Positions 22,523 to 30,455 of a stretch of 37,232 bases of DNA are shown here, in pieces. The position numbers and the translations under genes are program-made. Source of the stretch: a virus; the IMG/VR virus record IMGVR_UViG_3300032249_000419, positions 1 to 37,232 of that record. One strand, written 5' to 3'. The notes under the pieces were generated by a model. The model did no database searches. It worked only from the letters and a program-made list of their open reading frames with translations, and was not told the origin of the DNA. Every line of letters begins with the position of its first letter. The first letter of the stretch is position 1.

Positions 22523-24116
22523 TTTTTCATACCTAGACAAAGCTGATGCAATTCAAGCTAGAAAAGTTGCGAGAGATGCTAGAGCAGAAGCAAAGGCTAA
22601 TAAACCAGCAAAAAAACGTAAACGTGGCCCCAATGTACAAGGGGAGTCTTACCATTGCGAAGGGTCCTCTTGCCGTGGCAAAGAAATTTCTGCTACAGGG
22701 TTTTTAGCTGTTAGAACTAAAACCGATAGCGGAGCATCCGGCATAGTTATGGCACCGGTTTGTTCTAATTGTGGTACTAAAGCTTCTGTTAAAGCAGCAG
22801 AAAACCTTAATTCTGATAACGCTAAAATTTTGCCGTTTAATGCTCAAACAAAAAGTCTGTACGATATTCACGTTTCTGCCCCAGAAGATATAAACAGAGA
22901 TGAAGACGATTTACCTGAAAACCCAGATAAAAGATCTACTGCGTTAGATCGCAGATTAGACAATGCAAAAAGAAATAAAGCTTTGCAGTCTATGGAAGCA
23001 ATAACAAATTCCACTAGCTATTCTGGAAGTAAACAAACCCCTGTTTTAGTAGTACCTAGACCCAATATCCCAAGAGAAAATCCTAAATCTAAAAATCAAT
23101 TTTCAATATCAGATTTAGGTGGCCCAGGTTCCACAGAAGTTAGCTATTCTGACCCTGATAATGACACTAATTACGGGTTAGAACTTCACGAGAGTAACTC
23201 AACTGTACCTAAACCAGAAGTAGCTACCACTTATTACCAAAAAAATAACCCAGATAAACTTGGTAGAGTAGAAACAAAGCCAATTACTGTAGCAGAAGGT
23301 AATGTTGATCTCTCACATTACTTGGCAAGCAAAGACGATAACCCACAAGGTGGCAAACCCGATCTTCTTTTTTCAGGAGCAGCAAGTGTTACTGGATCAA
23401 AAGGTACCGGTGTTGGAAAATACAACCAAAATGTTGTAGATGCATACACTAGACGTCACCAAGAAGTTTTAAAGCAAAGGCGAACTCCTGAAGAAAGATC
23501 AGCCATTTTACGAGATGCACTGTTGACCGCACACCACGACCCAGCGCAACTTGAAAGACCTGAAGGTTATGAAGAATCTTTGACAGACGCTAGAGAAGAA
23601 TTAGCTTCAAAATCTGCCGCTGTAGAGGGGGATGCTTTTTGGAGACAATTACCAAGCCCTCATAAAACTTGGGGAGAAATACAGCAAGCTAAAACTACAA
23701 ATGCTTCTCGCAAATTAGCCCCTGTCCCAGTAGACTCTGAAGACAGGTTTAACCGAGACGCTGTTTACCATTGCGAACGTTGTAATAAAACGGTTACGCA
23801 ACAGGGTGTTAAAAAACACGAAGCTTTCCACGATAAAATGGATATTGCTTACCTTGAAAAACACGGTACCCCTAAAGAAGCCCCAAAAAACATTGGAATT
23901 TCAGAAAACGCAACTCCTGTAGTTGGTATCAGCGATGTATTAACATCTCAAAAAGCAGCCAGAGACTCTAGATTTGATGCTCTGGCTAGAGAATCCCAGC
24001 AAAACGTTAAACAAAAGGCTTTAACTGAAAAAAGCCGTATTGACACTCATAACGCTACTGTTGAGCCTCATAAAGCTATTAGTTACCCATCTTGGATTGG
24101 TCCTCATATTTCCTAA
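22515..24116 (+). CDS. Large unknown protein with two zinc-binding motifs
   Basis: 533 residues. The N-terminus is Lys/Arg-rich (ARKVARDARAEAKANK), then C48, C53, C83 and C86 form a four-Cys zinc site. The central 300 residues are polar and probably disordered. Near the C-terminus C420, C423, H435 and H439 form a C2H2 finger (HCERCNKTV ... KKHEAFH), CxxC-x11-HxxxH, rare in phages. Arginine is mostly AGA, unlike the replication genes. No enzyme domain is recognised; a nucleic-acid-binding or virion-internal role is possible. Confidence 0.7.
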   Translation: MADFSYLDKADAIQARKVARDARAEAKANKPAKKRKRGPNVQGESYHCEGSSCRGKEISATGFLAVRTKTDSGASGIVMAPVCSNCGTKASVKAAENLNSDNAKILPFNAQTKSLYDIHVSAPEDINRDEDDLPENPDKRSTALDRRLDNAKRNKALQSMEAITNSTSYSGSKQTPVLVVPRPNIPRENPKSKNQFSISDLGGPGSTEVSYSDPDNDTNYGLELHESNSTVPKPEVATTYYQKNNPDKLGRVETKPITVAEGNVDLSHYLASKDDNPQGGKPDLLFSGAASVTGSKGTGVGKYNQNVVDAYTRRHQEVLKQRRTPEERSAILRDALLTAHHDPAQLERPEGYEESLTDAREELASKSAAVEGDAFWRQLPSPHKTWGEIQQAKTTNASRKLAPVPVDSEDRFNRDAVYHCERCNKTVTQQGVKKHEAFHDKMDIAYLEKHGTPKEAPKNIGISENATPVVGISDVLTSQKAARDSRFDALARESQQNVKQKALTEKSRIDTHNATVEPHKAISYPSWIGPHIS

Positions 24117-24133
24117 CAAAAGGCGAGGAATTG

Positions 24134-24163
24134 TTGTATTATGCGGTAGCATACGCATATAAC
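24134..24163 (+). promoter_or_regulatory. Promoter with inverted repeat in spacer
   Basis: TTGTAT at 24134-24139, an 18-base gap, and TATAAC at 24158-24163, 14 bases before the ATG at 24178. The spacer carries TATGCG at 24140-24145 and CGCATA at 24154-24159, a perfect 6-base inverted repeat that reaches into the -10 and could be an operator. Confidence 0.5.
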
Positions 24164-24177
24164 GACAAGGAGAGTAA

Positions 24178-24744
24178 ATGGCTATTCCACTATTAGGTGG
24201 CCAAGGCGAAATGGACGCCAGCGGCGGTACTGCCAAAGAAATTAAAGATGATGGTCCTAAAATTCGAGTATTTTATTGCTGGAATTGCCGGTCTTTTGAC
24301 GAACTGCCTGATTTTAAAGGCAATCCCGAGGATGACACTTTGCTTGCTATCCTCATTGAAAAACACCAAAGTGCAGGCGTGTACCATTCTTGCACACCAC
24401 TTATTGTTGGTGTAAAAACTTGGGCAAATGAAAAGATCCGTACAGAGATTATTCGCCAGGTGCGTAATCAAACAAATGCAGGACTAGATGAACTAGACCC
24501 TACCTATTACGCAACCCGCTCCATGTTTTATGAAGACGCAATGACGTGTTATGGAGCCCATAACCGTCCTAAGGGAGATTGTGCTGACTGGAAAGCCAGC
24601 AATAAGCGACTCCTACCAAAAACATCTGATGAACGTAAAGATGTTGGGTTACCATCCCCAGAGCAATCCGCAGGAACAAAAGTTTATCTGTGCGATTTTT
24701 GCCCAGTTAAATCAAATCTATTAAATATTAGTGGAAAAAAATAG
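24178..24744 (+). CDS. Hypothetical Cys-rich zinc-binding protein
   Basis: 188 residues; AAGGAGAG upstream. CWNC at 34-37, later H and C in KHQSAGVYHSC, a Cys pair around MTCYGAHNRPKGDC, and CDFC at 172-175 give several likely metal ligands. Beta-rich near the start (KIRVFYCWNCRSFDEL). The paired knuckles at both ends suggest one folded metal-binding protein. It heads a short unit with its own promoter. Confidence 0.7.
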   Translation: MAIPLLGGQGEMDASGGTAKEIKDDGPKIRVFYCWNCRSFDELPDFKGNPEDDTLLAILIEKHQSAGVYHSCTPLIVGVKTWANEKIRTEIIRQVRNQTNAGLDELDPTYYATRSMFYEDAMTCYGAHNRPKGDCADWKASNKRLLPKTSDERKDVGLPSPEQSAGTKVYLCDFCPVKSNLLNISGKK

Positions 24745-24752
24745 GAGCAATT

Positions 24753-25004
24753 ATGACTGAAAACATTGAACCCAACCAAGAAATGATTAAACCAAAAGCC
24801 GGTTTTGCTGTATTTTTTGACCAAGATGGAAATGTCTTTATTGAGCGTTCACCAGAAGCTCTTAAAGTAGAGATTGAGCGTCCAGCCACTTTGCTAGAGG
24901 TTCGTCGCGCAGTATCAGAAATTCTTATGGACTTGCAAGCGCAAGCTTCCGCTGAATACACACGTATTGCACTTACGCCTTTGCCAGAAGAACCACAGGA
25001 ATAG
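24753..25004 (+). CDS. Hypothetical small protein
   Basis: 83 residues; AGGAG precedes ATG 24753. A beta-hairpin-like GFAVFFDQDGNVFIERSPE is followed by a helix (ATLLEVRRAVSEILMDLQAQASAEYTRIAL). It has an acidic tail. No recognised family. Confidence 0.65.
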   Translation: MTENIEPNQEMIKPKAGFAVFFDQDGNVFIERSPEALKVEIERPATLLEVRRAVSEILMDLQAQASAEYTRIALTPLPEEPQE

Positions 25005-25006
25005 TG

Positions 25007-25210
25007 ATGTACGTAGCTTTTGCTTGTCAATGCGGAGCATCTTTTGAGGTAGATTCTTACCAGGAAGAAGAAGCAAATACCGTTTGGGATATGGCTCAAC
25101 GATTTGTTGAATCACACACTAAATGCGGATTTGTATCAAAAGCAACGCTAAAAGACGAAACTAAAGTGATGAATCTCCATTTTGGGGTAAAAAAGGACGA
25201 CGAAGCCTAG
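25007..25210 (+). CDS. Small Cys/His-containing protein
   Basis: 67 residues from ATG 25007; a GTG at 25004 is also in frame. CQCGASFEVD near the start and HTKCGF later give C-x-C and H-x2-C, a probable zinc site like a short zinc ribbon. Helical middle (EEEANTVWDMAQRFVESH). Confidence 0.6.
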   Translation: MYVAFACQCGASFEVDSYQEEEANTVWDMAQRFVESHTKCGFVSKATLKDETKVMNLHFGVKKDDEA

Positions 25211-25242
25211 ACTAAACAGTAAAAAGAAAGAACAATAGGATC

Positions 25243-26181
25243 ATGTCCTACTTAGATGCCTTAGCGCAACACGCAGAAGCCCTTGGGGTAACCCCAGGGG
25301 CTACTTCGTACTTCAGTTCCCCGTCTCTAACTCTAGACCCAACGCTTTTTGCCCATTCTGATAGCGAAAGTTTGGCTCCTTGGGTTAGAGATGGGGTATT
25401 GAACATTCTTTTTGACTATTTAGGAACCCACTACAACCAGCCGCATAAGTGGACCACAGTCTGGTTAGCAGGATCAGGTGTGTCATACCAGTGGGAAGCT
25501 AGCAGAGAACCAGGCGATCTAGATTGTTTGGTAGGTATTGACTACGTGTCCTTCAGACAACTGAACCCTAACTTTGTAGGAATGTCTGACTCTGAAATTG
25601 CTTCAACATTTAATGACGACTTTTCTAAAGATCTTATGCCAAGCACATCTAATTGGCACGGCTACGAATTAACTTTTTACGTCAATACACAATCTGATAT
25701 TAAAAATATTAATCCTTATGCTGCCTATAACCTCACCACCGACAGCTGGACTGTAAAACCAGCCCCAGACGCAGCTCCACCGTATTCTCGTATGTGGGAT
25801 TCAAAAGTCCAAAGAGATGTTGAAATGGGCAAGACTGTCCTTAACAGATACTCCGAAGCCCTGCAGGAAATCAAATCTACTTCTAACCCGGCTTACAGAA
25901 CCAATGCTGAATCCAAAATAAAAAATGCAATTGCCCAAGGTGTTGCTTTATATGATGACATGCATGCCGGTAGAAAGCTAGCGTTCAGTAGAACCGGTGC
26001 CGGGTACGCTGACTACAATAACTATCGTTGGCAAGCTGGCAAGAAATCTGGGATCGTTCCAGCACTTCGCAGCATGAAGAACTACCACAATAAAGCCCTG
26101 GAGTCTCAAGCTCAGGAACTTTACGGAGTTACTCTTCCTTCAACTACTGATTTAATTAGACGGACGGCATTGGGAAGATGA
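25243..26181 (+). CDS. Nucleotidyltransferase-fold protein
   Basis: 312 residues. WLAGSGVSYQWEASREPGDLDCLVGIDY contains the GS (77-79) and DxD (DLD, 92-94) signature of the polymerase-beta nucleotidyltransferase superfamily; the third acid may lie in YELTFYVN. The C-terminal half is helical. Such enzymes transfer NMP groups to RNA, protein or small molecules. It is coupled to a HAD-like gene and a TGT-like gene, so a joint nucleic-acid or nucleotide modification role is possible. Substrate unknown. Confidence 0.72.
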   Translation: MSYLDALAQHAEALGVTPGATSYFSSPSLTLDPTLFAHSDSESLAPWVRDGVLNILFDYLGTHYNQPHKWTTVWLAGSGVSYQWEASREPGDLDCLVGIDYVSFRQLNPNFVGMSDSEIASTFNDDFSKDLMPSTSNWHGYELTFYVNTQSDIKNINPYAAYNLTTDSWTVKPAPDAAPPYSRMWDSKVQRDVEMGKTVLNRYSEALQEIKSTSNPAYRTNAESKIKNAIAQGVALYDDMHAGRKLAFSRTGAGYADYNNYRWQAGKKSGIVPALRSMKNYHNKALESQAQELYGVTLPSTTDLIRRTALGR

Positions 26182-26639
26182 CAATTATTATTGCAATAGA
26201 GGGTGTACTAATGACTGAGAAGGGTGATCCAATCCCTGAAGGTCTAAAGCTGTACAGAACTTTGGTGCCTAACTACCGGGTAGTGGTTGCTTCAGACACT
26301 ACTTTTGAAAAAGCTTCGTACTGGTTGAAAACCAACTTTGTTGTGGGATACGCTGATATTTTGGATAACACTCACGCTTACCCGGGCATAGATTTAAGAG
26401 AGCGTCACATTCAATCCGAACAGCAAAAGGGAAGAGTTGAATTCCTGGTAGAAGCTGACGCTGATAGGTGTGCAAGAGGACTTGCCATTGGAGTACCGTC
26501 CCTTTACTTTGCTACACCTAAGTTTGTTAGAACCAAGCGGGAGATTAAACGCTGGGATCTTTTAACAGAAGAGCTAGCTAAACAACGAGAGCAAGTAGCT
26601 GACACATATGTTGGGAGTAACCTACACCGCTGGGAATGA
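26178..26639 (+). CDS. HAD-like protein lacking the catalytic Asp
   Basis: 153 residues, ATGA-coupled to the nucleotidyltransferase. The fold elements are IIIAIEGVLM (motif I), VVVASDTTFEKASYWL (motif II Ser/Thr), and FLVEADADRCARGLAIGVPSLYF (motif IV). In motif I the usual DxDG is AxEG, so the nucleophilic Asp is missing and ordinary phosphatase activity is unlikely. It may bind a nucleotide or partner. The C-terminal helix is charged. Confidence 0.6.
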   Translation: MTIIIAIEGVLMTEKGDPIPEGLKLYRTLVPNYRVVVASDTTFEKASYWLKTNFVVGYADILDNTHAYPGIDLRERHIQSEQQKGRVEFLVEADADRCARGLAIGVPSLYFATPKFVRTKREIKRWDLLTEELAKQREQVADTYVGSNLHRWE

Positions 26640-28156
26640 GGGCTATGAAAATTATTTATTTGGGCGCGGAGGTTCCTTCACACAGGAACTTGTTGGTCAA
26701 TAACGGCGCAAAAGCTATTGGCATTAGTTTCTGGGGGCTAACTCGTAGAGGGCTACCTAAAACAAAACAATATTTATTATCGGAAAAACTACCCAGTGAT
26801 GTTGAAGTATACGTAGACTCCGGTGGTCACCATGCTAATGCAAGTGGGTTAAGTATCCGGGAGTTAGAAGAGTACAACGCTTCCCTGGAAGAATGGGTAG
26901 CTGTTAACTTTGACCAGATTACTGCGGTAACTGAGTTTGACTCTAAAGTCTTAGGACCTAGGTGGATTGAAAACCAACGTAACACTTTTGGGTACGAGCT
27001 TCAGGAAAAGTTCTGGCCTATCTGGCATTCAGAGCTAGGGCACCCAGCGTTATTTGCATTATCTGAGCGATTCTCAGATGTAGCAATTCTTGGTCAAACT
27101 GTTGATTCAGACCTAACGCTAGCCGGTAGAAGCCGAGCTATTAAATCTCAGCTTGGCACTAACTTCCACGGAATTGCTTGCGCCAAACCGGATAACCTAC
27201 GTCAAGTCCCCTTCAGTACAGCTAGCACTATGTCATGGTTGTCACCAATGATGCGGGGCGAAACTATTGTGTGGGACGGTGCTAGACTTGTCCGGTACCC
27301 AAAGAAAATGAAAGACCAAGCTCGTAAAAGATATAAAGCCATCATTGAACGAGCCGGCCTAGACTTTGGCAAGATTCTAAACGACGACCCGAATGAAGTA
27401 ACAAAGTTAGCCATCTGGTCATATCAACAATTGGAGAACTCCTTGGACCGCAAACGCCCAGATAATGTCAATAACATATCTAATAATGAGCCAGTGTTAT
27501 CTGATAACAGCGAACACATAGATGACCCGGGTTTTGCGGAAACAGGTATTATGTACCCTGATAACAGTGCCGTTGAAGTGCGGAAAGATTCTCGCCAAGA
27601 ACTGTTAGAAAGAGACCCGTCAGAGCTAAAATCATTGCCTGTATTCTCTGTTGAAAACGAGACGGTAATCACTACTGTAAATGGTAGAGATATCATTGGT
27701 GAGTCCCCTATTATTAGGTCTTCAGGCCAGTCTTTGCGACAGTGCGATAGCTGCTTTGTAGCAGCAAATTGCCCGTCTTTCAAACCCCAAAGTACCTGTG
27801 CTTTTAACTTCCCTGTGGAAGTAAAAACTAAAGACCAACTTAAGTCATTATTAAATGCAATTATTGAAATGCAAGCTACCCGCGTTGCATTTTCACGATT
27901 TGCAGAAGAATTGAACGGCGGGTATCCTGACCCTAATACAGGTCAAGAAATTGATCGATTATTTAAAATTGTAAAGAATATGAAAGAACTAGAAGAGAAC
28001 CGAGAGTTCGTCAAAATGACGGTCGAACGGCAAACTTCTGGCGGAGTCCTAAGTGCTTTATTTGGTGATAAAGCACAGACATTAAAAGAGATTCCAAACA
28101 ACGGTTTCAGTGAAGAACAGACCACTCAAATCATTGTTGACCACCTAGAACAGTAA
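26636..28156 (+). CDS. TGT/DpdA-like TIM-barrel protein with Cys-rich C-terminal domain
   Basis: 506 residues, overlapping the HAD-like stop. Residues 59-66 read YVDSGGHH, like the DSGGFQ catalytic loop of tRNA-guanine transglycosylase and phage DpdA relatives; a PIWHSE strand, FHGIACAKPDNL and a SWLSPM segment fit the same barrel order. After a low-complexity linker, C370, C373, C379 and C388 (CxxC-x5-C-x8-C) and a helical tail ending GGVLSALFG form a second domain. The family swaps guanine for 7-deazaguanine in tRNA or DNA. No queuosine precursor genes are seen here. The function is inferred. Confidence 0.6.
   Translation: MRAMKIIYLGAEVPSHRNLLVNNGAKAIGISFWGLTRRGLPKTKQYLLSEKLPSDVEVYVDSGGHHANASGLSIRELEEYNASLEEWVAVNFDQITAVTEFDSKVLGPRWIENQRNTFGYELQEKFWPIWHSELGHPALFALSERFSDVAILGQTVDSDLTLAGRSRAIKSQLGTNFHGIACAKPDNLRQVPFSTASTMSWLSPMMRGETIVWDGARLVRYPKKMKDQARKRYKAIIERAGLDFGKILNDDPNEVTKLAIWSYQQLENSLDRKRPDNVNNISNNEPVLSDNSEHIDDPGFAETGIMYPDNSAVEVRKDSRQELLERDPSELKSLPVFSVENETVITTVNGRDIIGESPIIRSSGQSLRQCDSCFVAANCPSFKPQSTCAFNFPVEVKTKDQLKSLLNAIIEMQATRVAFSRFAEELNGGYPDPNTGQEIDRLFKIVKNMKELEENREFVKMTVERQTSGGVLSALFGDKAQTLKEIPNNGFSEEQTTQIIVDHLEQ
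27495..27509. promoter_or_regulatory. Operator-like palindrome, copy 1
   Basis: TGTTATC-T-GATAACA, a perfect 7+1+7 palindrome inside the linker of the TGT-like gene, identical except for the centre base to the one on the RNR promoter 667 bases away. A half site CTGATAACAG recurs at about 27556-27565. Confidence 0.55.
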
Positions 28157-28164
28157 TTTACTGT
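28137..28164 (+). promoter_or_regulatory. Candidate promoter of the ribonucleotide reductase
   Basis: TTGACC at 28137-28142, a 16-base spacer and TACTGT at 28159-28164. It lies 60 bases before the GTG start. The -10 overlaps the palindrome at 28162. Confidence 0.5.
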
Positions 28165-28176
28165 TATCAGATAACA
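28162..28176. promoter_or_regulatory. Operator-like palindrome, copy 2, over RNR promoter
   Basis: TGTTATC-A-GATAACA, perfect palindrome starting inside the -10 of the candidate promoter. The position is that of a repressor site. It does not resemble the NrdR box, so a phage or other host regulator is implied. Confidence 0.6.
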
Positions 28177-28223
28177 AGCTATACCACCTTATGAAACATA
28201 CCATTATCTAGAAAGGCACTTCT

Positions 28224-30245
28224 GTGTTCTCTTTTCGCCTTAACGACGAATTTTTAAATTCTTATATTGACCGGCCAGTTCCTTGGGGATACACCGATGC
28301 CGGCGGCAATTCAGTAGGTGAGATTACGTTTATGCGTACCTACTCCAGGCTTAAAGAAAACGGTACCAAAGAAACTTGGGTAGAGGTATGTCGCCGAGTA
28401 ATTGACGGAATGTACTCAATCCAAAAAGATCACTGCATTGAAAACCGTCTTCCTTGGAACGGTCAACAAGCAGCCGCTTCAGCACAAGAAGCCTTTGACC
28501 GGTTGTTCAATCTAAAGTGGACCCCACCTGGCCGCGGACTTTGGATGATGGGAACCGAATATGTAATGACCAAGCGTAACTCCGCGTCATTGCAAAACTG
28601 TGCTTTCGTATCTACAGCCGACATGACCAAGAATGATCCAACCAGCCCATTCAAGTTTCTTATGGAAGCCAGCATGCTAGGCATTGGAGTTGGGTTTGAT
28701 ACCAAGGGAGCTGACAAGGGGTTTGAAATCTATGACCCTAATAAAAACGGTGCTCCAAAAAATATTATTATTCCAGACACTCGTGAAGGCTGGGTAGACT
28801 CCGTAGCTGAAGTACTTACCTCATACTTCAAGCCAGGTAACGTTTCGGTCGAGTTTGACTACTCTGTTATTCGTCCGGCAGGTGAGCCAATTAAGGGATT
28901 TGGTGGAACTTCTTCAGGCGCTGAGCCATTGGAAAAGCTGCACAAAAGTCTAAAAGCTCTCTTGGATAGTCGGGTTGGTACAACCCTCAATTCCATTACA
29001 ATCACAGATATTGCAAATCTTATTGGTGTCTGCGTAGTTTCCGGTAACGTCCGCCGTTCAGCTGAGCTGGCGCTTGGCCAACCGGATGACTTGGACTTTG
29101 TAAACGCAAAGAACTACGAAAAGAATCCTGATCGTATGGCCTGGGGTTGGATGTCCAATAATAGTTTGGAAGCTACTGTGGGTATGAACTACGAACCATT
29201 CGTAGAGGCAATTGCAAATAATGGAGAGCCTGGATTCATTTGGCTGGATACTTCACGCAAGTATGGCCGTCTAAACGATCCAATCAATAATAAAGATTAC
29301 CGCGCGGCAGGGTACAACCCTTGTGCTGAGCAAACTCTTGAATCATACGAATGCTGTACTTTGGTGGAAACATTCATCAACCGACACACAGACATGAAAG
29401 ACTTTCTTCGCACACTGAAGTTTGCCTACCTATACGCCAAGACGGTGACCTTGCTTCCTACTCACTGGGAAAAGACAAACGCAATCATGCAGCGTAACCG
29501 CCGCATCGGCGCTTCAATCTCCGGATTAGCAGCGTTTCAAGATACAAAGGGATTACCTAAACTACGTGACTGGATGGATACTGGCTACGTTGAGATCCAA
29601 AAGTGGGATAAGCAATACTCTGAGTGGATGTGTGTTCGCGAGTCAATCAAGACTACAAGCGTTAAGCCATCCGGCACTGTATCCATCCTCGCAGGTGAAA
29701 CACCTGGCGTTCACTGGCCGGTAGGTGGGGAATACGTATTGCGTTCAATTCGATTCTCTAAGATTGACCCTATGGTTCCACTGTTCACAAAGGCCGGTTA
29801 CACCGTAGAAGATTCGGTTACTGACCCGGACAATACGGTAGTAGTTTACTTCCCAATTAAATCAGTAGCGGTACGCCCTGAAGGTCAAGTAACAATATTT
29901 GAGAAAGCAAACTTGGCAGCATTGGCCCAGCAATATTGGGCAGACAACTCGGTGTCAGTGACATTGTCTTTTGATAAAGAGACTGAGTCCAAACACGTTG
30001 GGACTATCCTTCATATGTACGAAGGTCGTCTGAAGACGGTATCGTTCTTGCCACAAGGTAAAGACGTGTACCCACAACAGCCTTACACTGAAATCTCAGA
30101 GGCAGAGTACAACAAATATGTAGGTAAAATTAAAAAAATGAAACTTAGCGATATATACCTGGCCAAAGGAGTACTTGAAGGTGAGGGTGAGGCATACTGC
30201 ACAACAGATGTATGTCTAATGCCAAGTGACATCAAGGGAAATTAA
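28224..30245 (+). CDS. nrdJ: Class II (adenosylcobalamin-dependent) ribonucleotide reductase
   Basis: 673 residues from GTG 28224, with GAAAGG at 28211-28216. C126 (LQNCAF), C367 in NPCAE and C378 match C119, C408 and C419 of the monomeric Lactobacillus leichmannii enzyme with identical 11-residue spacing; C659 and C664 near the end match its shuttling pair. It converts ribonucleotides (NTPs in the monomeric class) to deoxy forms using vitamin B12 and needs no oxygen or small subunit. It is somewhat shorter than the 739-residue reference. It would raise dNTP supply during infection and appears to be the last gene of the plus arm. Confidence 0.92.
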   Translation: MFSFRLNDEFLNSYIDRPVPWGYTDAGGNSVGEITFMRTYSRLKENGTKETWVEVCRRVIDGMYSIQKDHCIENRLPWNGQQAAASAQEAFDRLFNLKWTPPGRGLWMMGTEYVMTKRNSASLQNCAFVSTADMTKNDPTSPFKFLMEASMLGIGVGFDTKGADKGFEIYDPNKNGAPKNIIIPDTREGWVDSVAEVLTSYFKPGNVSVEFDYSVIRPAGEPIKGFGGTSSGAEPLEKLHKSLKALLDSRVGTTLNSITITDIANLIGVCVVSGNVRRSAELALGQPDDLDFVNAKNYEKNPDRMAWGWMSNNSLEATVGMNYEPFVEAIANNGEPGFIWLDTSRKYGRLNDPINNKDYRAAGYNPCAEQTLESYECCTLVETFINRHTDMKDFLRTLKFAYLYAKTVTLLPTHWEKTNAIMQRNRRIGASISGLAAFQDTKGLPKLRDWMDTGYVEIQKWDKQYSEWMCVRESIKTTSVKPSGTVSILAGETPGVHWPVGGEYVLRSIRFSKIDPMVPLFTKAGYTVEDSVTDPDNTVVVYFPIKSVAVRPEGQVTIFEKANLAALAQQYWADNSVSVTLSFDKETESKHVGTILHMYEGRLKTVSFLPQGKDVYPQQPYTEISEAEYNKYVGKIKKMKLSDIYLAKGVLEGEGEAYCTTDVCLMPSDIKGN

Positions 30246-30273
30246 GCAATAGCTTGCCCTTGCCCGCAACAAA

Positions 30274-30309
30274 CAATAGCCCGGTAGTCAAGAGACCACC
30301 GGGCTATTG
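30274..30309. terminator. Bidirectional terminator between convergent arms
   Basis: CAATAGCCCGGT at 30274-30285 pairs perfectly with ACCGGGCTATTG at 30298-30309 around a 12-base loop. The plus arm ends 28 bases before it, and the minus-strand arm ends 7 bases after. TTTG follows it on the minus side and CTATATTC on the plus side. Confidence 0.85.
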
Positions 30310-30316
30310 CTATATT

Positions 30317-30442
30317 CTAATCAACAAGCTCTACGTCATACCCAACTTCATTGAGTATATCGATGAGTGAGTCTTTAGCTTCATCGTATGAGTTAGCCTC
30401 TGTAGCCATGTCAACTTTAAAAGTAAATTCGTACAATTCCAT
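30317..30442 (-). CDS. 41-residue hypothetical protein
   Basis: ATG ends at 30442 on the minus strand, preceded by TAGGAGTTAAA; the stop is TAG at 30317-30319. Product: MELYEFTFKVDMATEANSYD, then a helix EAKDSLIDILNEVGYDVELVD. The pattern strand - A-N-S-x-D/E-E-A helix - strand is common in small phage proteins of unknown role. It is the last gene of the minus arm. Confidence 0.7.
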   Translation of the reverse strand: MELYEFTFKVDMATEANSYDEAKDSLIDILNEVGYDVELVD

Positions 30443-30455
30443 TTTAACTCCTAAT

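Noticed and set aside
28157-28223. NrdR box or B12 riboswitch before the RNR gene
   Set aside because: The only palindrome does not resemble the NrdR consensus, and 67 bases are too few for a cobalamin riboswitch.
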